A stretch of 30,000 bases of DNA from Penium margaritaceum (GCA_023375785.1 SZWC01000513.1:93114-123113), one strand, 5' to 3'; counted from the first letter of the stretch, positions 9,537 to 19,067 are shown. Made by a program: numbers and translations. The notes: a model not told the origin generated them from the sequence alone.

Positions 9537-10935
9537 AGGAGATTTGCACAATCCGTGATGTGCAGCATGTGCTCAGCCTGGCTGACATTCTAAGTGTCAG
9601 CCGCTTGATAGATATGGGGTATGAGGTGAAGTGGTATACATGGACGGCGATGGCAAGTTCGTGTTGGAGACAAAGCATGAGGGCGGTCTTTACATCGTGG
9701 AGACCAAGGTGATCCTTGCGGCATCGGATGCAGAAGACTCCTAGGAGCGTGTGGTGAACATGGCCAAGTAAAGATGCGCTAATCTGCAGCTCTCACACCA
9801 ACGGTTGGATAAATTTGTGCCCACAACTGTAAAGGAAATGGCAAAGCGTGACATGGTGTGCGACCTCATCATTGACGGTGTAGCAGACCTGGCAGCAGAT
9901 GCAACAGCGCACAAAAGGTGCGTGCCTTGCATTTTGGACAAGGCACAGCACAAGCCGTTCAACAAGAACGTGGCTTGTGCAAAGGACCCGTTGGAGTTCA
10001 TGCACATCGACGTGTGCAGACCATTCAAAACATTGTCAAACAGCGGCTTAAGATAATTTGCTACCTTCATTGATGACTACAGGAGGAAGCTCTACATGTA
10101 CTTCATGAAGCGGAAAGGCAAGGTCCTGGACCGGCTGAAGGAGTACGTCGCAGTGGTAGAGAGGCGGACTGGCCAGAAGGTCAGAGCGCTACGCAGTGAC
10201 AATGGCAGAGAGTATGTGGGCTACAGTGGGTGGATAAAGCAGAAAGGCATCAAGTGGGAACCCACTACGCCGTACTCGCCACAGTCCAATGGATTGGCGG
10301 AGCGGGCAAGCCAGACACCGCTAAACATGCTACAGACCATGCTTGTGGATGCGGAGTTGCCTACAAGGATTTTTGACTGAGGTTGTGCGTACAGCGAGCT
10401 ACACCATCAATCTCACCCCAACAGCAATGCTAAAAGGTGAGGGCAGATGGAAGATGTGGCAAGAGGTTTGGACCAGGCACGAGTCAAACGTGGCGCACCT
10501 ACAGGTGTTTTGATGCAAGGCCCACGCCATGGTACATGCGGCCCAACAATGCGATAGCAAGCTAGAACCGTGGGCGTAGCCATGCTGGACCTTGGGCTAC
10601 AAGAGCGCGCCATAGGGGTATTGGCTCTGGGGCCCACGCACGTAAGAGATCATTCACAGCCGTGACGTCAAGTTTGATGAGGAGCAGAGCTTTAGCAGCA
10701 ATAGCAATGACACGAGATTCAGGAACACTCCAAAATATGGGGAGTGGTTCCAGCTCCGTGACTACGAGGGGGATCTGGCAGACACGGAGGTCAAGGATGC
10801 ACCATAAGAGCACGGTGGTGTAGCAGATATAGTAGCCAACACGGATGACTCCAACAATGATGCACCTGGGCTGGAGAAATGGCGGAAAGATCCATCGGAG
10901 GAGGCACTACGGGTGCTAAAGTCGTGTCTTACAGT
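9537..10935 (+). pseudogene. pol: copia B pol: protease tail, GAG-pre-integrase, integrase; truncated
   Basis: Protease-tail sequence (CTIRDVQHVLSLADILSVSRL) is followed by the pre-integrase segment (VPTTVKEMAKRDMVCDL, then CVPC) and the integrase core. All three catalytic residues are visible: HIDVCRPF, LRSDNGREY and PQSNGLAERAS. A TAA at 10054-10056 and a shift at about 10375-10380 break the core, and several stops follow. The C-terminal integrase and linker region remain readable (LEPWA, GYKSAP, IIHSRDVKFDEEQ) until similarity to A ends just after EEALRVL. No reverse transcriptase is present. Unlike A, the integrase triad itself is unmutated. Confidence 0.83.
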
Positions 10936-10966
10936 GGTGTCCCACTCTTGACAGAAGCTCTCTGCA

Positions 10967-11985
10967 TTACCGGTGGAGTGGCTTCTTGTGGCCTTCACAC
11001 CATTCACCGGCTTTGCGGATGCCGCAGTCCATGCAGGAGAGGTTCCAATCCATCTTGGAGGCCGTGCGGCCTTCCCCATCTTGCTCCTCCTTTTCCCTTC
11101 GCAGCCTCCCTTTCAAGTCCGGTGCGCAGGCTAGGCAGACATGAACTCCCTTTTGCTTCAGCAGCTCCTCATCTCTGCAGATGAGGTCAAGAGCCACCTT
11201 ACATCCAAAGCAGCATTTCTTCTGGGTTCTTACCAGCCGGGAGAATTTTCTGCATGCCTCCGGACATTGGGCCCTGTTGCTTCCTTGCCTTACTCATGAC
11301 CTCTTCCTGGTCAGCCAACGTCTGGAGGCAGGGGTTACAATGCAGCCCTAATCCCGGGATCATGGTGCCACCATTGCGGTAGAGGGGTCCCTTGTACTCA
11401 TAATACCACACGGCCTCCAGGTGGTTGTGTGGTTGACTACAGCTCTCGCACCTTTTGGTCCAACGCTTGGGTACCGGTCGCTTTTTCCTCCTGTCTTTGG
11501 TATCCTCCCGGCCCAACATCACTGGCACACATTTCTTGTAGCCGACCACCCCTCGGGGCGCCCACGCCTTTGGTTCTTAGCATGTAGGATGTACCAGATT
11601 TCTGCACTTGAAGCAGCCCAAGAGGGTGGTGGTGCCTGTGACCTGGCCGCAATTCCCACAAGGCTCTTGTTCTTCCGGCGGTGTGCCAGATTTCCATCCC
11701 ACAATCTTCTTCTCCGAGCAGATCTTTTTTGCCTCCTCACTTCCCCTCTCTATCTCGCTATTTGATTCCGCATCCTACCTCAGGATCTCGGCACACATGC
11801 CACACATCGTGTAATCAAACCTGACTTTGAACTCGTTTTTGTAGCAATTGGAGTGCATCTCTGCGCCACAACCCTCGCATCACACCTCTTCCCCTTTCCT
11901 GATGTCTTGACTACATGTTGCGCAAGACCCCAGGATTTCATTCCCTTTCTCCTCATCCTTTTGAATGTCTTTTGTCTCCATACTT
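10967..11985 (-). pseudogene. Decayed multi-zinc-finger protein with PHD-type finger
   Basis: Minus-strand reading gives a Glu-rich leader (EEKGNEILG) and then, at 11924-11794, CATC-x12-CEGC-x4-H-x2-C-x13-C-x2-C, the C4HC3 spacing of a PHD finger. A second, partial copy lies at 11660-11580 (CGNC-x10-CFKC-x4-H-x2-C). A third Cx2C/Cx2C pair at 11450-11328 (CESC ... HCNPC) is loosely GATA-like but widely spaced. Further pairs are CFGC/CLAC near 11203-11121 and CMDC...CEGH near 11044-11013. The frame carries TGA, TAG and TAA stops around the first two fingers and one frameshift near 11200. PHD fingers usually read histone tails, so a chromatin-associated ancestor is plausible. No catalytic domain is seen. 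Copia B ends just to its left, and the 29-residue repeat array lies upstream on the same strand. Confidence 0.55.
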
Positions 11986-12388
11986 AAGTTATGCTCCTCT
12001 CCCTCTTATTCTTCTTCCTCCTACTCCTTCTCACCTTCCATTGCCTCCTGCCACCCACATTTCCATTGTCCTTCCCGACAAGAGCTTGTGGGCCAAAAGC
12101 TTCTATTGTCAAGTGGGAGTGGTTCCTGCCATGGGTAGGGTGCATGTAGCAGACTAAGGCCCTGCTGTTGCCTTGGTAGCTCCATTCCCGGTTGAGTGGA
12201 TGCCGTTGCCTGCGCTTCTACTGCCCCATCCTTGGTCACAACTGCTAATGGTTCCCTCGTCAAGCCTTGTTGCCTCTGCTCGCTGACGGGCCTTTTCTGT
12301 CTGACCAGGGGAAATTGCGGTCAGCAACAGCATTCACAGGCTCTGATCCCCGGGTTTTCCTGTAGTACGTGTTGTGTCAGGTGCACCT
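11986..12388. other. Low-complexity region between zinc-finger remnant and tandem array
   Basis: The plus strand is pyrimidine-rich (CTCCTCT runs at 11990-12060), and the minus strand is correspondingly Glu/Arg-coding. An 80-codon minus-strand frame at 12021-12263 contains a Gln-rich and Ala-rich stretch. It could be a linker joining the repeat array to the zinc fingers, but stops and frame changes prevent a firm call. Confidence 0.35.
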
Positions 12389-13761
12389 ACCATGGAGGCT
12401 CGCCTTTTTTGGGTTTGTTGTGCTGCTGCTGGTGGTGCACCTGCCTCTTCCGTTGCACTAGGTGCAGCTGCCATGTGAAGTAGCATCTCCCTATCTTCTT
12501 GCAATGCTGTGACTAATTCTGGCGCTAGCACCTCGCACGCTACACCAAGTGTAGCTATTGCTGGAGGCACCGCTTCCCGTTCCCACTCTCCTCTTGTTGC
12601 TACTCATGGTGCAGGCGCCTCTTGCGCCGCACCAAGTGCAGTTGCTGTATGAGGCAGCACTTTCTTACCCCGCTGCTTTGTTGTTATTGCTGTTGGTGTA
12701 GGTGTATCCCGCAGTGCACCAAGTGTAGCTGCCACATGAGGTAGCACCTTCTGTTCTCGCTGCTCTTTTGTTACTACCGGTGGTGCAGGCGAATCTTGCG
12801 CCGCACTGGGTATAGCTGCTACGTGAGGTAACATTGCCTGTTCCTGCTGCTCTACTGCTGTTGCTGGTGGTGCAGGCACATCCCGCGCTACATTGGTTGC
12901 AGCTACTACATGAGGCAGCACCTCAGATTCCCACTGCTCTGTTTCTGCTACTATTGGTTCACGCGGATTGCACGCCGTACCGGGTGTAGCTGCTGCATGA
13001 GGCACCACCTCTTGTTCCTGCTGCTCTGGTGTTGTTTCTCATGGTGCAGGCGCATCCCACGCCGCATTAGGTGCAGCTGCTACATGAGGCAGCACCTCCT
13101 ATTCTTGCTGCTTTTCTATTGCTTGTGGTGGTGAAGGTGCCTCTTATGTCGCACCGGGTGGAGCTGCTGCGTGAGGTAACACCTCCTGTTCCTTCTGCTC
13201 TACTGTTGCTGCTGGTGGTGCATGCGCCTCTTGCGCCGCACCAAGTGGAGCTGTTATGTAAGGCAATACCTCCTGTTCCCGCTGCTCTTTTGCTATAGCC
13301 AGTGGTGCAGGCGCCTCCTACGCTGCACCAGGTACAGCTGTTGCATGAGGCATCACTTCCCGTTCTTGCTATTTCAATACTGCTATTGGTGGTGGAGGCA
13401 CATCACGTGCCACACCGGGTGTAGCTGCTACATGAGATAACGCCTCCTAATCATGCTGCTTTGTTGTTACTGTTGGTGGTGCAGGCGCATCCCGCGCCGT
13501 ACCTGGTGTAGCTGGTGCATGAGGCAGTACCTCGTGTTCCTACTCCTCTGCTGCTACTACTGGTCGTGCAAGCGCATGCTACACCGCATCGGTTGCAGTT
13601 GGTGCGTGAGGGAGCACCTCTTGTTCCTGCTGCTCTAGTGCTGCAGCTGGTGGTGCAGGCACATCCTGCCCCACACCAGGTGCAGTTGCCATGTGAGGCA
13701 ACACCTCAAGTTCCCGCTGCTCTACTGCTGCTGCCGGTAGTGAAGGTGCCTCCTGTGTTGC
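12389..13761 (-). repeat. 87-bp tandem array, left part, encoding 29-residue repeats
   Basis: The anchor TGAGGCA(G)CACC recurs at 12476, 12563, 12650, 12737, 12824, 12911, 12998, 13085, 13172, 13259, 13346, 13433, 13520, 13607 and 13694. That is an exact 87-bp period with no net indel; a weaker unit precedes it. Since 87 = 3 x 29, each unit encodes 29 residues on the minus strand, of the type EVLPHVAAxPxAAxD followed by PAPPA and a Gln/Glu-rich end. Most in-frame stops in this frame look like CAG or CAA changed to TAG or TAA (near 13092, 13145, 13319, 13447, 13545), which supports this as the ancestral coding strand. Similarity between units is high but imperfect. The array is interrupted by copia C and continues at 19722. 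Confidence 0.88.
13757..13761. repeat. Left target-site duplication of copia C (GTTGC)
   Basis: GTTGC directly precedes the TGTTGAATG start of the 5' LTR and is repeated exactly after the 3' LTR at 19722-19726. Five bases is the usual copia duplication length. Confidence 0.95.
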
Positions 13762-14434
13762 TGTTGAATGTTTTTGCCCCTTGTTTAGTGTTGTAGGATG
13801 GATCAGGAATGCGCTGCCCCTTGTGGAGGTATGACCCCTAGATCCGTTGTAGTGTGACTCAACTATGCTCTGTCTCTTGTGAGATATGACCTGTGAGTAC
13901 ACAATGTGGGTGAGTGGTTACCTTGGCCATTTTTGGTTACCTTGGCCATTTTTGTTGATTTGGCCAAGTGAGAGGTCATGAGTTCAATCTTGGTCCCATG
14001 CACATCTTGTTCTCTGTGGAAGCTTCCAAGAAAGAAAGTCCGTAGCTTCTTGGATGGTACATGGTTCGTCTGTCACCTTGACACTAGGATGCTTATGTGT
14101 CAAGCCCACAGTGCAAGTCTATTGGTGAGGTGGCTGGTTCAGGCCACCTTCGAGGAATGTGCTTTTGAGTTCTAGGACTGGACAGACAGCTATGAAAGGA
14201 CTTGTCTTGCATGCTGATTATTTAATCCTTGCTTGATGCTCTCTTGGGTATTGACAACCTGAGCTCTTCTTGAGATGTAATGCTAAGGCGTTAGTACTCT
14301 TGAAGGTGAAGTGTATGCCTCATTAAGTTTGGGGTGCATGACACATGTCAACAAAGGAAGAAGGCCTAAAAACATTTGTGAACTTTTTGGTTTCTCGGCT
14401 TCTCTACCAGAGGTGGTTAGCTCAGGAGCTAAGA
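13762..14434 (+). repeat. 5' LTR of copia C
   Basis: It starts TGTTGAATG and ends AGCTAAGA, where the other copies have AGCTAACA (CA end). It carries a 19-bp tandem duplication, GGTTACCTTGGCCATTTTT, at 13916-13934 and 13935-13953. This duplication is absent from the 3' LTR and accounts exactly for the 19-bp length difference. Confidence 0.93.
13906..13990 (+). promoter_or_regulatory. tRNA-like A box and B box inside C-family LTR
   Basis: GTGGGTGAGTGGTTAC (13906-13921) resembles the A box of Leu/Ser-type tRNAs. GAGTTCAATCT (13980-13990) is a B-box-like GAGTTCGATCC with changes. Equivalents occur in the 3' LTR (19212-19277) and in fragment D (26369-26433). They flank a CTTGGCC...GGCCAAG stem. 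This may be an internal Pol III promoter or a captured tRNA-derived SINE head. No folded tRNA is claimed, because the T stem pairs poorly. Confidence 0.45.
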
Positions 14435-14436
14435 AA

Positions 14437-14451
14437 GGGTTATGGGCCCAC
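14437..14451 (+). promoter_or_regulatory. Primer-binding site of copia C, tRNA-iMet anticodon arm
   Basis: GGGTTATGGGCCCAC begins two bases after the LTR. It is a 15-base perfect complement of the anticodon arm of initiator tRNA-Met. No complement of the tRNA 3' end (TGGTATCAGAGC type) is seen near the LTR. Confidence 0.85.
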
Positions 14452-14759
14452 TCCTCTGGTTAGGGAAGTTTCACGCACGCAACCGCTAAGGTCACAAGCA
14501 GTGAGAGCGCCTTTGCTCTCACCTAACTTCTTTGTTTGCAAGGCAACATCAGCAGGATGGGAATGCACCACATCTACACCTTTCTACCTTGGGAGCTGAC
14601 ATCAGCCTACATCAGCCTACATCAGCCTACATCTTCTTGCAACGGCCGACGTGAATAGGGGAAGTAGTTCCCTCTTGTCACCAACAGCCAACAGCAGCCT
14701 CAAACACAGGTTCATCGGCATTAACAGGTGCAGCAGTTGTAGCTGTTGTATTTGTTTGG
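14452..14759 (+). other. Leader of copia C, with 12-bp direct repeats
   Basis: This is the untranslated leader between primer site and gag ATG. At about 14599-14636 the unit CATCAGCCTA(CA) is repeated a little over three times. I see no other feature; a packaging signal would be expected here but cannot be recognised. Confidence 0.6.
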
Positions 14760-15554
14760 ATGGCAGGGACACGGGAACCAAGGAATCATTCGCCCATCCT
14801 CAAGTTTGATGGAGAGGGGTTTGTGCTCTGGAAGAAACAGTTTGAGATCATCATGAATGACAAAGATCTGCTAGGATATTTTGACGAAACTATCCCAACA
14901 CCAAAGGAGGAGGGTGCTGACCTTGTGGCATGGGTCAAGCTCAACAAGAAGGCTCTCGCCATTCTTGTGTCCTCCATACAACCCTCAGTCCTTTCACACA
15001 TCAGCAGTTGTACAGTGGCAGCCCCGGCATACGCCAAACTCTACAAGGTGTTTCAGTCCTCCTCACTTGCCAACCGTGTCTTCATTCTACAAAATCTTAT
15101 CAGCATGAGGCTTGGTGAAGGGGAGGATGTCTGCGCCTTTATGCAGAAGTTTGAGACGCTCTTGCAACAAGCCACCGGCATGGGGTGGGACCTGAAATCC
15201 GACATGCAGGCCATGATTTTTCTGATGATGATGCCAAAAAGTTGGGGCCCCATGATAACGGTGATTGGAGGCTGGACTAAAGATCTAGTTTCCTACACCA
15301 CCGTCTCTGAGTATGTGCGGAATGAAGCCATGCGTAGTAGCTGCAGTGAAACAAGCATGGTTGCCTTTGCCTCAAGGAGGACCGGCACCTTCCGCAATAC
15401 ATCCTCCTCTAGGTACAAGGGAAGTTACAGCACTAGCAACAGTGGAAGGGGTGCAAAGCGCCAAGGAAACTGCCATAACTGTGGCAAGGCTGGACACTGG
15501 GCTCGAGAGTGCCGTGCACCCAAGAGAGGGGGAGGAGACGGGGATGAATGGTGA
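14760..15554 (+). CDS. gag: copia C Gag polyprotein, open reading frame
   Basis: This 264-residue frame has no internal stop and begins MAGTREPRNHSPILKFDGE. The WKKQFEIIMNDKDLLGYFDE region and the block up to about residue 190 fit the copia gag (UBN2 / DUF4219-type) capsid family, with GWDLKSDMQAMIFLMMMPKSW toward its end. A Ser/Gly/Arg-rich linker follows, then a canonical zinc knuckle CHNCGKAGHWAREC at residues 238-251. Gag forms the virus-like particle and binds the RNA. The start is chosen because it is the first Met of the open frame, 308 bp after the primer site, and the fold begins directly after it. The frame ends at TGA (15552-15554), and protease follows in the same frame. It could still supply protein in trans if transcribed. 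Confidence 0.85.
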   Translation: MAGTREPRNHSPILKFDGEGFVLWKKQFEIIMNDKDLLGYFDETIPTPKEEGADLVAWVKLNKKALAILVSSIQPSVLSHISSCTVAAPAYAKLYKVFQSSSLANRVFILQNLISMRLGEGEDVCAFMQKFETLLQQATGMGWDLKSDMQAMIFLMMMPKSWGPMITVIGGWTKDLVSYTTVSEYVRNEAMRSSCSETSMVAFASRRTGTFRNTSSSRYKGSYSTSNSGRGAKRQGNCHNCGKAGHWARECRAPKRGGGDGDEW

Positions 15555-16110
15555 CGGGGAAATGGTGGGAAAGATCCCACAAGCTTGATGGCTGAGTGTG
15601 CCTCCAATAAACGGAGGGCGATACTCAGGCCAGGAGCTTACGGCCTTGACTCGGGCACAAACAAGCACACCACTTACGAGAAGAGAGACTTCATCTCTCT
15701 TGCTCCATGCAACAAGAACTTCAGAGTCACCAACGGCAAGGTTGAGGTAGCTAAGGGGATTGGTGAAAAGTTGGTCACAGTGGGTGCCAACGGTGGAGAT
15801 TCGGACCTCAAGCTAAAGGGGGTGGACTACTTGCCCTCCTTCATAGCCAACCTTCTCTCCATCTCTAAGATAACTGATGATGGCATGAAAGTGGTCTTCA
15901 AGAAAAGGAAGTGGTGATAGTCCCCACAAAGGACATTAACATCTCCTACTCTGCCAAGAAGGTTGTCGCAGAGGTTTCTCGCGTTGATGGACTCTACGTC
16001 TTGCAGAAAAAAACAACTTCAACGAGTGAATCTTCGGTGGAGAGTGATGATGAGGAGAGCAGCAATGTAGATTGAGATGAGGATGGACATGTAACAAAAC
16101 CGCAAAACCA
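15555..16110 (+). pseudogene. pol: copia C protease region
   Basis: Directly after the gag TGA, and in the same frame, comes GNGGKDPTSLMAECASNKRR. The protease active site follows as GLDSGTNKHTT (DSGT instead of the commoner DSGA/S; Asp, Ser and Gly are kept). VDYLPSFIANLLSISKI and VVF follow, as in copia proteases. A frameshift at about 15910 moves the tail (VVIVPTKDINISYSAKKV...) into the next frame, which stops at 16073. Another shift before 16111 leads into the pre-integrase frame. A local near-repeat of ACAAAACCGCAA at about 16096 and 16132 surrounds the second shift and may have caused it by slippage. Protease normally frees Gag and Pol parts; this copy could not make a continuous polyprotein. 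Confidence 0.82.
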
Positions 16111-17556
16111 GTGGCAGTAGAAGATTTAGCAACAAAACCGCAAGCAAATGCAACCACCGGGGCTGTTCATTCTAGCCTTTGCACACCCTCCAAGAACCTG
16201 TGGCATATGCGCTTTGGGCACGTGGCTCATCGCACATTGGAGCTCATGGCAAAGCAGGAGCTAGTGCGTGGGATGGATCTAGGTGATGAAGCAGAGGGAG
16301 CCGGGACCATGTGTGAGCCATGCCTTCAAGGCAAGGCGAAAAGGAAACCCTTCAAGCATAATGGCACGCGTGCTCTTGCACCCCTTGACCTCGTGCACTC
16401 TGACATGTGCGGTCCTGTTCGCATACCGTCAAATGGAGGCAGCAGATGTTTCCTCACATGCATTGACAACAACAGTCGCAAGGTGTGGATATAACTTCTC
16501 AAAAAGAAAAGCGAGATGAAGGAGAATCTGCAAGCTTTTGTCGCTATGGTTGAGCGACAGAGTGGAAAGAAGGTGAAGGCATTCACGACGGACAATGGGG
16601 GAGAGTACGAAGCTTGCAAGGAGTGGCTCAAGATACAGGGTATTGAACACCAGAAAACTACGCCCTACTCACCTCAAAGCAATGGCGTAGCAGAGAGGAT
16701 GAACCAGACGTAACTATGCATGACAAGGTGCATGCTCTTTGACGCCAAGCTGCCTCCTAGGTTCTGGACTGAATCAGCACGTACGGCTACCTACCTTGTG
16801 AACCTCACACCTGCAGCAGATCTGCAGAGGAGAGGCAAGAAGAAGCCAGCACAACAAATGAAGACGCCTCAAGAAGCATGGTCAAGCAGGAAGCCGGACC
16901 CCTCCCATCTCAAGGTGCTCGGTTGCACCGTGTTTGCCAAGGTCCAGGCCGGTGAGGGCCCTAGAAAGCTTGATGCAAGAGCATGAAAGTGCATTTTCAT
17001 CGGCTATGACATCACCCACAAAGCTTACCGACTGTGGGACCAAGGAGCCAAGAAGGTCATCCACAGCAAAGACATGGATTTCCATGAAAGGTCTATGAGT
17101 AAGGGAGAGCATCTCGAACTCGAGAACGCTCCAAAACAGGGAGAGTGACTCACTCTCCTTGAAGAGGGAAACGAAGCACAAGCACAATGGCATGGGATAG
17201 GTGCTGCAACAGGGAGAGGAGCTCATGAAGATAACTCGGAGGAATCAGACTCTGATTTCGATGTATCCGATCCTCCGGAACATGAGGAGGATGCCTCTCC
17301 CATCATCAACGACAAACCAGACCTCCAGCCTCCACATCAACAGCACCAGCCAGCAGGTTCAAGGAGCAGTTCACGCCTCAAAGTACCTCGGCAGTATTAC
17401 GCCGCAGATAGGGGTGAATGGACAGGCTTCAACCATTTATTCCTGGTTCAAGAGGAGCAAACGTCTGTCGCAGAGGCACTCACTCGGCCTGACAAAGCAA
17501 AGCGGAACGAAGCAATTCCCAGTGAACTCAGCTCCATCAAAGGAAATGGGACATGG
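16111..17556 (+). pseudogene. pol: copia C GAG-pre-integrase, integrase and linker
   Basis: One frame carries the pre-integrase domain (LWHMRFGHVAHRTLELMAKQ, then CEPCLQGKAKRKPF) and the integrase core with all three acidic residues: HSDMCGPV, TTDNGGEY and PQSNGVAERMNQT. The C-terminal region has a CIFIGYD motif and an acidic, Ser/Pro-rich linker (DSDFDVSDPPEHEEDAS). In-frame stops are at 16492 (TAA), 16714 (TAA), 16984 (TGA) and 17146 (TGA); both TGAs are single C-to-T steps from CGA. Because the frame is otherwise continuous into the reverse transcriptase, the copy decayed mainly by point mutation. Confidence 0.86.
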
Positions 17557-19032
17557 GTGCTGGTAGACAGACCTGCCGGGGCTCACGTTGTGGGGTCCAA
17601 GTGGGTACTGAAAGTAAAAAGGGAACAGGATGGCAAGATAGACAAGTACAAGGCACGGGTGGTAGCAAAGGGGTTCTTCGAACAGCCTGGCGCAGAGTAC
17701 AATGAGATCTTTACTCCAGTTGTGATGTTTGCCTCCATCCGGTCAATGCTCGCCATTGCTGCTGCCGAGAACATGGAGGCTCACCACATAGATGTCAAGA
17801 CAGCCTTCCTTTACGGCAAACTTGACAAGGAGGTATTGATGGAGGTTCCGGAGGGGGTTGATGCTCCTGAGGGCAAGGTGTGCAGATTGGTGAAGGCACT
17901 CTATGGGCTAAAACAAGCGCCAAGACTTTGGTACCAAGAGATGGACACATTAATGGCCAAGGAGTCCTTCATGCACTGCGACAATGACCCTAGCATGTAC
18001 GTGTATCAGAGTGCAAAAGGGACTATGTTGGCTGCCTTGTACGTTGATGACCTGATTCTATGCTCTTCTTTGACGCAGCTGCTAGACGATCTCAAGGAGC
18101 AGCTGAGTAGCAGATTCGACATGAAGAGCATGGGTCCTCCTGACTTCTATCTTGAAATTTCCATCAAGAGCGGCAGAGCAGCAGGTACCATCAACCTGAA
18201 CCAGACAAATTACATCGACTCCATCCTGAAACGATACGACATGGCAGATTGCGAACCTGCCAGCACACCCATGAGCTCGGAGTGCAAACTCTCCACCTCC
18301 ATGTCCCCATCCAACGAAGCGGAGAAAAATGACATGTTGGGCATCCCATATCAGTCTGCAGTGGGCAGTCTGATGTATGCCATGGTCGCCACCTGACCAG
18401 ATATAGCCCATGCTGTGGGACAGGTGAGCCGGTTTGTGGCCAATCCCGGTCCACTTCACTGGCAGGCCGTGAAGCGCATCATGCGCTACCTTCAGGGGAC
18501 GCGGCATGTGGGGCTCCAGTTTGGAGGCATCGCTGGATCCGCGTCACTGCGTCTCATGTGCTACACCGATGCTGATTAGGGAGGGAACATCAATGACAGA
18601 AAGTCTACCTCCGGCTTTGTGTGCATGTTAAATGGAGGTGCAGTCAGTTGGGCAAGTCGCAAGCAGGAAGGTGTCTCTCTATCAACAGCTGAAGCTGAGT
18701 ACATCGCCTTGGCTGAGGTGTGTAAAAAGATGCAGTGGCTATGAAGCTTGCTATCTGAGATGAAGGCACCACAGGCAATGGCGACAGTCATCAAGATTGA
18801 CATCATGAGCGCCATTGACAAGTCAAAGAACCCCGTCCTGTCCAGGCGCACAAAGCACATTGAGATCCGCTGCCACTACTCTCAAGACCTGGTCTACAAG
18901 CAGAGATTGGAGCTCGAGTATGTCGGTACCAAGCTCAACCGGGCTGACATTCCTGCAAAGCCACTTGACAAGGATCTCCACCAGGCGGGCAGGCAAAGTA
19001 TCGGCATGGTCAACGCAAGTGATGACGAGTGA
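17557..19032 (+). pseudogene. pol: copia C reverse transcriptase and RNase H
   Basis: The RVT_2 domain is open from 17557 to 18396. It has VVGSKWVLKVKREQDG, YKARVVAKGF, HHIDVKTAFLYG (first Asp), ALYGLKQAPRLWYQ and an intact YVDD at 18040-18051, then SMGPPDFYLEI. After a TGA at 18394 (the usual TRPDIAHAV has Arg here) the same frame continues into RNase H: CYTDAD, RKSTSGFVCML, VSWASRKQEG, STAEAEYIALAEV, RTKHIEIRCHY and ADIPAKPLDKDL. It ends at TGA 19030-19032. Other stops are TAG 18577 (Trp expected) and TGA 18742 (Arg in fragment D). The polymerase domain alone keeps every catalytic residue, so this is the least damaged reverse transcriptase in the window. Confidence 0.9.
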
Positions 19033-19044
19033 TGATGGTCATTG

Positions 19045-19067
19045 ACGTAAGGTGCAAGGGAGAGTTT
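19045..19067 (+). promoter_or_regulatory. Polypurine tract of copia C
   Basis: AAGGTGCAAGGGAGAG followed by a short T run abuts the TGTTGAATG start of the 3' LTR. It is the expected plus-strand primer and nearly matches the tract of element A. Confidence 0.75.

Larger units (their letters stand above)
7484..10935 (+). mobile_element. Ty1/copia retrotransposon B, same family as A, lacks RT and 3' LTR
   Basis: Element B has a full 5' LTR, primer site, gag and integrase closely alignable to element A, in the same orientation. Similarity stops near 10925-10940, in the linker before reverse transcriptase. Beyond that point lies unrelated minus-strand zinc-finger sequence. B therefore lacks reverse transcriptase, RNase H, the purine tract and the second LTR. 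Numerous stops make it non-autonomous. The gag middle region missing from A is present here, which makes B the better reference for gag of this family. Confidence 0.9.

Noticed and set aside
12910..13796. Long plus-strand open frames across the tandem array (Cys/Tyr/Leu-rich, e.g. 12910-13134, 13453-13638)
   Set aside because: They are opposite-strand readings of the 87-bp repeat. Their Cys/Trp/Leu-rich composition is what the Gln/Ala/Pro-coding minus strand produces in reverse, and they show no independent conservation.
14411..14434. tRNA gene at GGTTAGCTCAGGAGCTAA (also 19702 and 26852)
   Set aside because: It resembles a tRNA D-arm A box, but it is a short palindrome at the LTR terminus with no anticodon or T arm following at the right distance.
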